Source of the DNA: Caldifarciminota bacterium
GTDB lineage: Bacteria; Hydrothermota; Tepidihabitantia; Tepidihabitantales; CAIPLT01
DNA: 34,562 bases
Direction of reading: 5' to 3'
Assembly (NCBI GenBank): GCA_903865935.1
Contig: CAIPLT010000072.1
Coordinates: 1-34,562 of the forward strand
The first letter of the stretch is position 1, and every line of letters starts with the position of its first letter. Both the position numbers and the translations under genes were made by a program. The notes beneath the pieces are model-generated. The model did not search any database, had not been told where the DNA came from, and saw nothing but the letters and a program-made list of their open reading frames with translations. This document shows, in pieces, positions 1-6,904 of the stretch.

Positions 1-8
1 AGAAGCTT

Positions 9-482
9 GTGGAAAACGGCGGTATTTTTCGAATGGAAGCGTCGGTACGTTCATTAAGGATGGTTAACTGCTCGGCTATTGTATTCGGTATAATTTTACT
101 TTTTGTCGTGCTTTTTTTACGCCAGATTTATACGCTCGGAATATTTATTTTCGCGGGTTGTGTTATTGTAATTTATATGATTGTTGACTATATAATCTGG
201 CAAAAGAATGGTATCCGCTTGATTGAAGTTGACGCTCACGGTATTAATCTATATCGGGGAAAGGCAAAAAGACTGGAAAGAATCGAAGCCTCGCAAATTA
301 CAGATATTAATGTGTTCAAAAAAGTAAATCGCCGAATCATAACGATTTTAACCGGCGGTCAAACTTTTCGTGCACCTGGTGTGACACTGTTTTCCGGTCC
401 GCGAATAAGGATTGCCGACGATTCTTTCAATAATGAACAATTCACAATTTTTATCGAGAAAATCAAGCAGTTAGAGAAATAA
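9..482 (+). CDS. Small membrane protein with PH-like cytosolic domain (hypothetical)
   Basis: A 157-residue frame with two hydrophobic segments close together (about residues 20-37 and 42-60), followed by a soluble, beta-rich, basic half containing runs such as GINLYRGKAKRLERIEASQI. Two helices followed by such a half resemble bacterial PH-like membrane proteins (bPH/YdbT style), but no family is firmly recognised. The start is uncertain: the frame is open to the window edge, the GTG at 9 has no clear binding site, and an ATG lies at 33. It faces the rpmJ end of the minus-strand operon tail to tail. Its function is unknown. Confidence 0.65.
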   Translation: MENGGIFRMEASVRSLRMVNCSAIVFGIILLFVVLFLRQIYTLGIFIFAGCVIVIYMIVDYIIWQKNGIRLIEVDAHGINLYRGKAKRLERIEASQITDINVFKKVNRRIITILTGGQTFRAPGVTLFSGPRIRIADDSFNNEQFTIFIEKIKQLEK

Positions 483-563
483 CTGCGGTGAAATTACCTA
501 ATATTTACTAATTGGAAAAGTAAGTTTCATAAACAACGACTAAAACACATAAAAATTTAATTT

Positions 564-680
564 TTATCCCTGGCGTTGCTTGTGAGTCGGGTCCCGTTTA
601 CAAATGACACGGGTTACACCCTTACGTCTAATTATCTTACAATATGCACAACGTTTTTTGATTGATGGTTTGACTTTCAT
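564..680 (-). CDS. rpmJ: 50S ribosomal protein L36 (bL36)
   Basis: A 38-residue protein beginning [15 protein letters not shown] and ending THKQRQG, the typical size and ends of L36. The zinc-binding set is complete: Cys-X2-Cys at residues 11-14, a third Cys at 27 and a His near 33, so this is the C+ form. It sits 18 bases after infA in the same direction, preceded by AGAAAGGA as a binding site. It is the last gene of adk-map-infA-rpmJ. In most bacteria rpsM would follow; here transcription meets a convergent gene instead. Confidence 0.95.
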   Translation of the reverse strand: MKVKPSIKKRCAYCKIIRRKGVTRVICKRDPTHKQRQG

Positions 681-698
681 TACTGCATTTCCTTTCTG

Positions 699-917
699 TT
701 ATTTGAATCTATATATTATTCTTCCCTTGGTCAGGTCATAGGGTGAAAATTCCATTGTGACCCGGTCACCCGGTAATATTCTTATATGATACATTCTCAT
801 CTTGCCTGAAATATGAGCTAGTACTTTATGACCGTCGTCCATTTCAACCCGAAACATTGCATTAGGCAATGATTCGGTAATCGTGCCTTCTAACTGGATT
901 AAATCTTTTTTAGCCAC
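699..917 (-). CDS. infA: Translation initiation factor IF-1
   Basis: The product is 72 residues, the standard IF-1 length, and is an S1/OB-fold protein that binds the ribosomal A site during initiation. The family signature is clear: [20 protein letters not shown] near the N-terminus, then [17 protein letters not shown] and a terminal GRIIYRFK. The start is GTG at 917, supported by AAGGA a few bases upstream. The start region overlaps the end of map by 8 bases, so the two are probably translationally coupled. The usual order map-infA-rpmJ is kept. Confidence 0.97.
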   Translation of the reverse strand: MAKKDLIQLEGTITESLPNAMFRVEMDDGHKVLAHISGKMRMYHIRILPGDRVTMEFSPYDLTKGRIIYRFK

Positions 918-1668
918 TTGCAGTCCTTGTTAAAATTTCTGGTTTGCCGTCAGTTACTAAAATTGTATGTTCAAAATGGGCGGATGGCTGTCCATCTTTG
1001 GTTACAACTGTCCAATTATTTTTCTCGGTTAGTATTTCAAAACTACCCATATTGACCATGGGTTCGATTGCCAATGTCATGCCATTTTTTAACATTACTC
1101 CTTTTGACGCTACGCCGTAATTGGGAATCATCGGTTCTTCGTGTAATTCTATTCCCACGCCATGACCGGATAATTCACGAACAACGGAAAAACCGTTGTT
1201 TTCGACATACTTCTGAATAGTCACCGAAATATCGCCAACGTGATTTCCTGGTCGTGCTTTATCAATTCCTAAATATAATGATTGTTCGGTTGTTTCAATC
1301 AATTTTTTTATATTGCCGTTTACTTCACCAACCGGAAAAGTTCTTGCACCATCGGCAAAAAAATTATCTTTATATACCCCAACATCAACTTTTACAATAT
1401 CAGATGGTTTTATTTTACGGCCATTAGGGATACCATGTACAACTTCATTATTAACACTAATGCATACTGAAGCTGGAAATCCGTGATAACCCTTAAATGC
1501 TGGTATAGCATTGTGACTTATTATAAAATCCGCACAATATTGTTCAATTTCCAATAAACTGACTTCAGGTATGACTTTGTTCTGGATGTAATCCAAAGTT
1601 TTAGCAACGATTTTTGCTGCAGACCGAATACCTTCAATTTCTTTTGGGGATTTTATATAGATGCTCAT
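910..1668 (-). CDS. map: Methionine aminopeptidase, type I
   Basis: Removes the initiator methionine from nascent proteins. At 252 residues it is a normal type I enzyme without a zinc-finger N-terminal extension. The five metal ligands of the pita-bread fold are visible: Asp95 (KVDVGV), Asp106 (ADGARTF), His169 (SGHGVG), Glu202 (AIEPMV) and Glu233 (HFEHTI); the substrate histidine is His78 (VVHGIP). The ATG overlaps the TGA of adk as ATGA and lacks a binding site of its own, so translation probably re-initiates from adk. The distal end overlaps infA. Confidence 0.97.
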   Translation of the reverse strand: MSIYIKSPKEIEGIRSAAKIVAKTLDYIQNKVIPEVSLLEIEQYCADFIISHNAIPAFKGYHGFPASVCISVNNEVVHGIPNGRKIKPSDIVKVDVGVYKDNFFADGARTFPVGEVNGNIKKLIETTEQSLYLGIDKARPGNHVGDISVTIQKYVENNGFSVVRELSGHGVGIELHEEPMIPNYGVASKGVMLKNGMTLAIEPMVNMGSFEILTEKNNWTVVTKDGQPSAHFEHTILVTDGKPEILTRTASG

Positions 1669-2306
1669 TTTTTTATGAGTTTGACAATTTCCTGAAAAAC
1701 CTGGTCCTTACCTAATGTGCCATCGATTTCATAGATGTGGTGAGTTTTTTTGTAATAATCTTTAAGGGCTCTGGTTTGACCTTCATATACCATAAATCGC
1801 TGTTTTATCACTGGCTCGGTATCATCGGAACGTTGATACAATTTACCCCCGCAAACATCGCAGATACCCGGTTTTCTCGGGGGTTTAAAATCCAAATTGT
1901 AAATTGCATGACAGGTCAAACAAGTTCGACGTGCGGTTAACCGTTTGATTATTTCGGTCTCGGGTAATTCGATAAAAATTACAAAGTCAATCTTATTTTG
2001 CCATTCGTTCAATACTTTATCTAGCCCCTGCGCCTGTCCGATTGTCCGTGGAAATCCGTCAAAAATGATGCCTGGTTTCTGGTTATGGGCAAGAAAATCT
2101 TTGGCAACATCCAAAACAACGTCATCCGGAACAAGTTTTCCCTGATTAATATATTTTTGTGCCTGTTCACCAATCGGAGTTTTTCGAGTAATATGGTCTC
2201 GAAACACATTGCCGGTTGAAAAATGTGCGTAATTAAGCTGTGATGTCAATAGCTCAGCTTGTGTTCCTTTACCGCTACCCGGAGGTCCGGATAAAATAAT
2301 ATTCAT
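1665..2306 (-). CDS. adk: Adenylate kinase (zinc-LID form)
   Basis: Catalyses ATP + AMP <-> 2 ADP. At 213 residues it has the P-loop GPPGSGKGT (residues 7-15), the AMP-binding segment with STGNVFRDH and the DGFPRT motif. The long LID domain carries two Cys-X2-Cys pairs (CLTC and CDVC), the structural zinc site of Gram-positive-type and many thermophile enzymes. It is the first gene of adk-map-infA-rpmJ. secY, which usually precedes adk, is absent, and a strong promoter lies directly in front. There is no binding site before the ATG, and the -10 box ends 7 bases upstream, so the mRNA is probably leaderless. Confidence 0.97.
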   Translation of the reverse strand: MNIILSGPPGSGKGTQAELLTSQLNYAHFSTGNVFRDHITRKTPIGEQAQKYINQGKLVPDDVVLDVAKDFLAHNQKPGIIFDGFPRTIGQAQGLDKVLNEWQNKIDFVIFIELPETEIIKRLTARRTCLTCHAIYNLDFKPPRKPGICDVCGGKLYQRSDDTEPVIKQRFMVYEGQTRALKDYYKKTHHIYEIDGTLGKDQVFQEIVKLIKK

Positions 2307-2313
2307 AAAATCT

Positions 2314-2341
2314 ATTCTACTTGATAATTACTAAATGTCAA
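2314..2341 (-). promoter_or_regulatory. Promoter of adk-map-infA-rpmJ, probably leaderless
   Basis: On the minus strand TTGACA (2341-2336), a 16-base spacer and TAGAAT (2319-2314) match the sigma70-type consensus at 11 of 12 positions. Only 7 bases separate the -10 box from the adk ATG at 2306, so the predicted start of transcription falls on or next to the ATG. Confidence 0.75.
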
Positions 2342-2452
2342 CCCCGTACCATATTTTCGATATCACTAGGATTAGGGATAATACTATAAAGCCTCGTATT
2401 GCATAAAGATTATGAAATGGCATAGGAATAAGTGTTATCCAGTATGTTAGAC

Positions 2453-2481
2453 TTGACTTTTGATTGGAAAATGGATAAACT
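2453..2481 (+). promoter_or_regulatory. Promoter of the nucleotide-sugar/riboflavin operon
   Basis: TTGACT (2453-2458), a 17-base spacer and TAAACT (2476-2481) precede the ATG at 2490 by 8 bases; GATAAA at 2474 is an alternative -10. No purine-rich binding site lies between them, so this is a second candidate leaderless start. It is divergent from the adk promoter about 110 bases away. Confidence 0.5.
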
Positions 2482-2489
2482 AAAAAACT

Positions 2490-2945
2490 ATGATACAAGG
2501 CGTTGAAACTAAGAAATTAAGGGTCATTCCTGATGAACGTGGTATGCTCATGGAAATCTTGCGTTCGGACGATACTTTTTTTAAGAAATTTGGGCAGGTT
2601 TATCTATCGATAGTTAATCCCGGTGTTATCAAGGCGTGGCATTATCATAAGTTCCAGACCGACCATTTTGCGGTTATAAAAGGTATGGCTAAAGTCGTTT
2701 TATATGACCAACGAAAAAAATCGAAAACCTATAAAGAGATTAACGAATTTTTTATCGGAGAACAAAATCCAATGTTGATTGTTATTCCCCCATATGTTGT
2801 TCACGGTATGAAAGGAATCAGTGTCGAACCGACATATCTCATCAATTGCCCGACCGAGTTATATCGATACAATAAACCGGATGAATTTAGAATCAAACCA
2901 TTTGACAAAAAAATACCGTATAATTGGGAACTTAAACACGGTTAA
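2490..2945 (+). CDS. dTDP-4-dehydrorhamnose 3,5-epimerase-like cupin
   Basis: A 151-residue RmlC-type cupin, shorter than classical RmlC (about 180). The barrel holds the paired histidines AWHYHK near residues 47-52, the GMAKVVLYD strand, IPPYVVHG and a C-terminal TELYRYNKPDEFR, all typical of the short 3,5-epimerase-like family. It should act on a 4-keto-6-deoxy nucleotide sugar made by the next gene, 15 bases downstream. Whether it is a true 3,5-epimerase, a single-carbon epimerase or an isomerase cannot be decided from sequence. No reductase (RmlD) or thymidylyltransferase (RmlA) is adjacent. Confidence 0.85.
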   Translation: MIQGVETKKLRVIPDERGMLMEILRSDDTFFKKFGQVYLSIVNPGVIKAWHYHKFQTDHFAVIKGMAKVVLYDQRKKSKTYKEINEFFIGEQNPMLIVIPPYVVHGMKGISVEPTYLINCPTELYRYNKPDEFRIKPFDKKIPYNWELKHG

Positions 2946-2960
2946 TCGAACGAAAACACT

Positions 2961-3980
2961 ATGAAAAAAGTATTAGTAACCGGTGGGGCAGGTTTTATTG
3001 GCTCGCATTTTACGAAAGAATTACTTAAAGACCCATCATATAAAGTCGTTGTATTTGATAAGCTTACTTATGCAGGTAATCTTGATAATTTTCCTTCAGA
3101 GGTATTGAAACATCCGCGTTTTAAATTTGTTAAAGGTGATATTGCAGTAAAAAAAGACGTTGAGAAAGTAATGAATCGCATTGACATAGTTATCAATTTT
3201 GCTGCGGAAACCCACATTGACCGTTCAATTGCAAATATCGACCCATTTGTCAGCACCGATTTTATCGGAACCTATGTTTTGTTAGAAGAATTCAGAAGAA
3301 GACCGGGAGATCGGTTTATTCAAATTGCAACCAGTGAGGTTTATGGTAGCGCACAGACCGTACCAATGACTGAAGAACACCCAATTGCCCCGCAAAGTCC
3401 ATATGCTGCTACTAAAGCCGCAGCTGACCGTTTAGTTTATTCGTATTATAAAACATATAATCTGCCAGCTGTTATCGTTCGACCATTTAACAATTATGGT
3501 CCAAACCAGTTTCCAGAAAAGCTGATACCGTTTTTTATTGCGAATGCTCTGGAAGATAGACCTCTTTTTGTATATGGTAGCGGGAAAAATACACGGGATT
3601 GGTTATATGTTAAGGACTGTGTGCAGGCTCTGAAGAAAATATGTGAAGTAGATATCAATAAAGTTAAAGGAGAAGTTTTCAATCTCGGCTCAGGTCAAGA
3701 GTATGATGTTATGGAAATTGCAGATGTTATATTAGATTATTTTAACAAACCAAAATCCCTAATCAAAAAAGTTACCGACCGCCCAGGACATGTTGAAAGA
3801 TTAATATCAAGTACAACCAAAGTTAAAAAGGCCTTAAACTGGCAAGCAAAAACTGATTTTACTAAAGGACTTATCGAAACCATTAAATGGTATGAAAGCA
3901 ATCAGTGGTGGTGGAAAAAGATTATGAAACGCAGAGAATATCAAAGGTTTTATAAAGAATGGTATGAAAAAAGAAAATAA
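2961..3980 (+). CDS. NDP-glucose 4,6-dehydratase (RmlB-like)
   Basis: A 339-residue extended short-chain dehydrogenase that converts an NDP-hexose to its 4-keto-6-deoxy form using bound NAD. It shows the nucleotide motif GGAGFIGSH (8-16), the HIDRSI loop, Tyr148/Lys152 (YAATK), NNYGPNQFPEKLIPFFI and DRPGHVERL, as in dTDP-glucose dehydratases. The catalytic triplet reads Thr124-Ser125-Glu126 where RmlB normally has Thr-Asp-Glu; Ser at this place is known in GDP-mannose dehydratases and UDP-sugar enzymes, so the exact substrate is open. It follows the cupin epimerase and overlaps the ribBA start by 17 bases. Confidence 0.85.
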   Translation: MKKVLVTGGAGFIGSHFTKELLKDPSYKVVVFDKLTYAGNLDNFPSEVLKHPRFKFVKGDIAVKKDVEKVMNRIDIVINFAAETHIDRSIANIDPFVSTDFIGTYVLLEEFRRRPGDRFIQIATSEVYGSAQTVPMTEEHPIAPQSPYAATKAAADRLVYSYYKTYNLPAVIVRPFNNYGPNQFPEKLIPFFIANALEDRPLFVYGSGKNTRDWLYVKDCVQALKKICEVDINKVKGEVFNLGSGQEYDVMEIADVILDYFNKPKSLIKKVTDRPGHVERLISSTTKVKKALNWQAKTDFTKGLIETIKWYESNQWWWKKIMKRREYQRFYKEWYEKRK

Positions 3981-5202
3981 TTTATTTATCGGTATTCCTG
4001 AAGCGTTAAGATTAATAAAAAAAGGTAAGATGCTCATTGTGGTTGACGATAAAGACCGCGAAAACGAAGGTGATTTTGTTTGTGCCGCCAACTATATTAC
4101 ACCACAAAAAGTTAATTTTATGGCACAATATGGACGGGGTTTACTATGTTTTACCGGTACGCCAGAATTGATGAATCGATTAGATTTACCACAGATGGTG
4201 AGCGAAAATACGGCAAAAATGGGAACGCCATTTGCAATTCCGGTTGATGCCATGAAAGGGACAACAACCGGCAGTTCAGCATATGACCGTGCTTTAACAA
4301 TTAAGACATTAATCAATTCGAAAACGAAACCGAATGATTTAGCCCGTCCCGGTCATATTTTTACATTACGGGCTGTGTCAGGAGGAGTTTTGCAACGTGC
4401 CGGCCATACCGAAGCAGCAGTTGATATGGTAAAGCTTGCAGGATTATTCCCGGCAGGAGTAATTTGTGAAATTATGGACGCAAACGGACGAATGGCAAAA
4501 ATGCCCGCGTTGATAAATCTTGCCAAAAAGTTTGGTATGAAGATAATCACAATTGCCGACTTGATCGAATACCGCCGAAATAATGAAAAATTAATTTCCA
4601 AAGTAGTCGAAACCAAATTACCAACTGCATTTGGTGAATTTAAACTCCACGTTTATGAAGATAAAACTGAAGGTTATTTACATTTAGCATTGGTCAAAGG
4701 GGATGTTCGAAATAAAGATAATGTCTTAGTCCGTGTCCATTCACAATGCCTGACCGGAGACGTATTTCACTCAATGCGCTGTGACTGCGGTGCCCAGCTT
4801 AAAGTTGCTTTACAGAGAATCAATCAAGAGGGCACTGGTGTTTTAGTTTATATGAGGCAAGAGGGTAGGGGTATCGGACTATTAGGAAAACTCCAGTCAT
4901 ATGCACTGCAGGATAAAGGAATGGATACAGTTGACTCAGCGGTTATATTAGGGTACAAACCTGATTTACGGGATTATGGTATTGGTGCTCAAATTTTGTG
5001 TGATTTAGGTCTTTCTAGTATTCGGTTGTTGACTAATAACCCAAAGAAGATTATTGGACTAAAAGGTTTTGGTTTAGAAGTTACCGAACAGGTCCCGATT
5101 ATTGTCAAACCAAATAAACAAAATATCAAATACTTAATAACAAAGCGGGACCGATTAGGTCATTTACTAGGAAATATTGATAAGGAGGAGAAAAATGGAT
5201 AA
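3964..5202 (+). CDS. ribBA: Bifunctional DHBP synthase / GTP cyclohydrolase II
   Basis: Supplies both precursors of riboflavin: dihydroxybutanone phosphate from ribulose 5-phosphate, and the pyrimidine from GTP. The N-terminal half (about 1-200) is RibB, with [34 protein letters not shown] and GHTEAAVD. The C-terminal half (about 205-412) is RibA, with zinc cysteines in HSQCLTGD and RCDCGAQ, the catalytic RQEGRGIGL and RLLTNNPKK. At 412 residues both domains are full length. It overlaps the preceding sugar gene and the following ribH (8 bases), so the operon is tightly coupled. No FMN riboswitch is seen. Confidence 0.97.
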   Translation: MKKENNLFIGIPEALRLIKKGKMLIVVDDKDRENEGDFVCAANYITPQKVNFMAQYGRGLLCFTGTPELMNRLDLPQMVSENTAKMGTPFAIPVDAMKGTTTGSSAYDRALTIKTLINSKTKPNDLARPGHIFTLRAVSGGVLQRAGHTEAAVDMVKLAGLFPAGVICEIMDANGRMAKMPALINLAKKFGMKIITIADLIEYRRNNEKLISKVVETKLPTAFGEFKLHVYEDKTEGYLHLALVKGDVRNKDNVLVRVHSQCLTGDVFHSMRCDCGAQLKVALQRINQEGTGVLVYMRQEGRGIGLLGKLQSYALQDKGMDTVDSAVILGYKPDLRDYGIGAQILCDLGLSSIRLLTNNPKKIIGLKGFGLEVTEQVPIIVKPNKQNIKYLITKRDRLGHLLGNIDKEEKNG

Positions 5203-5662
5203 AAAAGAATTCAAAGGTTTTCTTGATGCATCTGGTAAAAAGTTTGCGATTATCATATCTCGGTTTAATGAATTCTTAAGCAAAGAGTTGTTAAGTGGAG
5301 CACTCGATTGTTTAGAACGTCATAACGCTGTGAAAACCGATATTTACTGGACTCCGGGTTGTTTTGAAATTCCCGGTATCGCACGGATGATTGCTGAATC
5401 AAAAAAATATTCGGCGATTATCGCACTCGGTGTTATAATTCGGGGTGATACTCCGCATGCCGAATACATTGCGGCAGAAGTTTCAAAAGGAATTGCCAAG
5501 ATCAATTACGAAACTACAATACCAGCAGTTTTTGGGATAATAACCGCAGATACAATTGAACAGGCAATAGAACGGTCAGGAACAAAGTCGGGAAATAAAG
5601 GCTACAATGCAGCATTATCCGCGATCGAGATGGTTGATTTGGTTTCGAAACTTAAAGGTTAG
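5195..5662 (+). CDS. ribH: 6,7-dimethyl-8-ribityllumazine synthase
   Basis: Condenses the RibB product with the aminouracil to lumazine, the last intermediate before riboflavin. The 155-residue form starting at ATG 5195 is preferred because AAGGAGGAG lies 4 bases upstream, inside the ribBA end; a frame-compatible earlier start at 5177 would bury that site. Family marks are [20 protein letters not shown] at the N-terminus, [10 protein letters not shown], the catalytic [11 protein letters not shown] and [13 protein letters not shown]. ribD and ribE (riboflavin synthase) are not in this cluster and must lie elsewhere. Confidence 0.97.
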   Translation: MDKKEFKGFLDASGKKFAIIISRFNEFLSKELLSGALDCLERHNAVKTDIYWTPGCFEIPGIARMIAESKKYSAIIALGVIIRGDTPHAEYIAAEVSKGIAKINYETTIPAVFGIITADTIEQAIERSGTKSGNKGYNAALSAIEMVDLVSKLKG

Positions 5663-5697
5663 AAACTAAAAACTTATTAGAAAAGAGACCCAATTTA

Positions 5698-6114
5698 ATG
5701 ACTCAACGACGGTGCGTCCGCGAAAGTGCACTTGAAGTTCTTTATCGGTATGATATCGGCAATGAAAATATAGAAAAGACGATTGAAGAAATTGAAGAAA
5801 AAATAAAATTTACTCCCAAGGGACAGAAATTTTTCCAGCGCTTAGTCAGCGAAACACTAAACAATCTTGATATAATTGATAAAACCATTATACAATTTTT
5901 AGAACATTGGTCGTTTGCTCGCTTAGCCGGGGTTGACCGTGCAATTTTAAGAGTAGCTTGTTGCGAACTTCTCTATTTTCCAGATATCCCACCAAAAGTA
6001 ATAATCAATGAAGCCTTGGAAATTGCTAAAAAATACGGAGCTGCGGAATCGGCTAGTTTTGTTAATGGTATTTTAGACGCAATTTATAAACATAAGGATA
6101 TTAAGAGTAAATAA
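5698..6114 (+). CDS. nusB: Transcription antitermination factor NusB
   Basis: A 138-residue all-helical RNA-binding protein that, with S10 (NusE), joins rRNA antitermination complexes. The typical N-terminus RRCVRESALEVLYRYDIG, the central FLEHWSFARLAGVDRAILR, and PPKVIINEALEIAKKYG with SFVNGILDAI are all present. It lies 35 bases after ribH; the ribH-nusB pairing is common in many bacteria and supports both calls. The binding site before the ATG is weak (an AAAAGAGA run). Confidence 0.95.
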   Translation: MTQRRCVRESALEVLYRYDIGNENIEKTIEEIEEKIKFTPKGQKFFQRLVSETLNNLDIIDKTIIQFLEHWSFARLAGVDRAILRVACCELLYFPDIPPKVIINEALEIAKKYGAAESASFVNGILDAIYKHKDIKSK

Positions 6115-6115
6115 T

Positions 6116-6847
6116 TTGCGTATCGGTATTTTTTCAGATGTACACTCCAACTTAGAAGCGTTACAATCAACTCTTTCATTTTTATCAGAAAAAAAGGTTC
6201 GACAGTATCTTATTATCGGAGATTTGGTTGGATATAGTGCAAATCCCAATGAATGTATTAATCTGATAAAAAAACTTGATTGTATTTGTGTTGCCGGAAA
6301 TCATGATTATGCAGTACTTGATAAGATAGATATTAGGAATTTCAACGATGCAGCCAAAGCTGCAATTATGTGGACAAAAACTAAGTTAACCAAAGAATCA
6401 AAAGAATTTTTGGAAACCTTACCTTTGCAGATATCTGTTAATCAGAAATTATTGGTTCATGCAACGCCGCAAAATCCTTCAGATTGGGAATATATTTTTA
6501 CATTAAAGCAAGGACAAAGCGAGTTTAAATTTTTTAAAGAACAAGTTTGTTTTATCGGTCATTCGCACAGTCCATTTATAATTGAAAAAGACCAACAAAA
6601 AAATGAATATAAAGTTATTAATGAACAGAAGTTTAGAATAAAAGAGAAATCCCGATATATAATAAATGTTGGCAGTGTCGGTCAACCGCGAGATGGCGAC
6701 GCACGCGCATGTTTAGTGTTATTTGATACATTGACCAAATATATAGAATTTAAACGTATTGAATATGATGTAAAATCTGCGCAACATAAAATTGTTCAAG
6801 CAGGATTACCCACGATATTAGCAAAACGATTAGCTGAAGGCAAGTAA
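6116..6847 (+). CDS. Calcineurin-like metallophosphoesterase (YfcE/MJ0936-like)
   Basis: A 243-residue cytosolic phosphoesterase with the two-metal site complete: Asp8 and His10 (SDVH), Asp36 (GDLVGY), Asn62/His63 (GNHD), His115 (VHATP) and His149/His151 (GHSHS). This group includes phosphodiesterases and serine/threonine-type phosphatases; the in vivo substrate is unknown. The start is TTG at 6116, one base after the nusB stop, with only a weak binding site, so it is probably translated by re-initiation. It is the last gene before the hairpin at 6853. Confidence 0.88.
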   Translation: MRIGIFSDVHSNLEALQSTLSFLSEKKVRQYLIIGDLVGYSANPNECINLIKKLDCICVAGNHDYAVLDKIDIRNFNDAAKAAIMWTKTKLTKESKEFLETLPLQISVNQKLLVHATPQNPSDWEYIFTLKQGQSEFKFFKEQVCFIGHSHSPFIIEKDQQKNEYKVINEQKFRIKEKSRYIINVGSVGQPRDGDARACLVLFDTLTKYIEFKRIEYDVKSAQHKIVQAGLPTILAKRLAEGK

Positions 6848-6852
6848 AAAGA

Positions 6853-6898
6853 TAGCGAGTAGCATTTACTGATTAATGTGAAGTCATGCTACTCGCTA
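6853..6898 (-). terminator. Hairpin terminator for the S8 protease gene
   Basis: A perfect 13-base-pair stem (6853-6865 with 6886-6898) around a 20-base loop lies between two convergent genes. Read on the minus strand the stem is followed by a T-rich run (6852-6846), as in an intrinsic terminator. On the plus strand no T-run follows, so it would only slow that transcript. Confidence 0.75.
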
Positions 6899-6904
6899 AA
6901 ATGT

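Noticed and set aside
540-566. AT-only palindrome between the first gene and rpmJ as a terminator
   Set aside because: Its centre leaves almost no loop and the stem is only A-T pairs; it may slow both polymerases but cannot be supported as an intrinsic terminator.
5177-5195. Longer start for ribH
   Set aside because: An excellent AAGGAGGAG site stands before the ATG at 5195, and family proteins start there.
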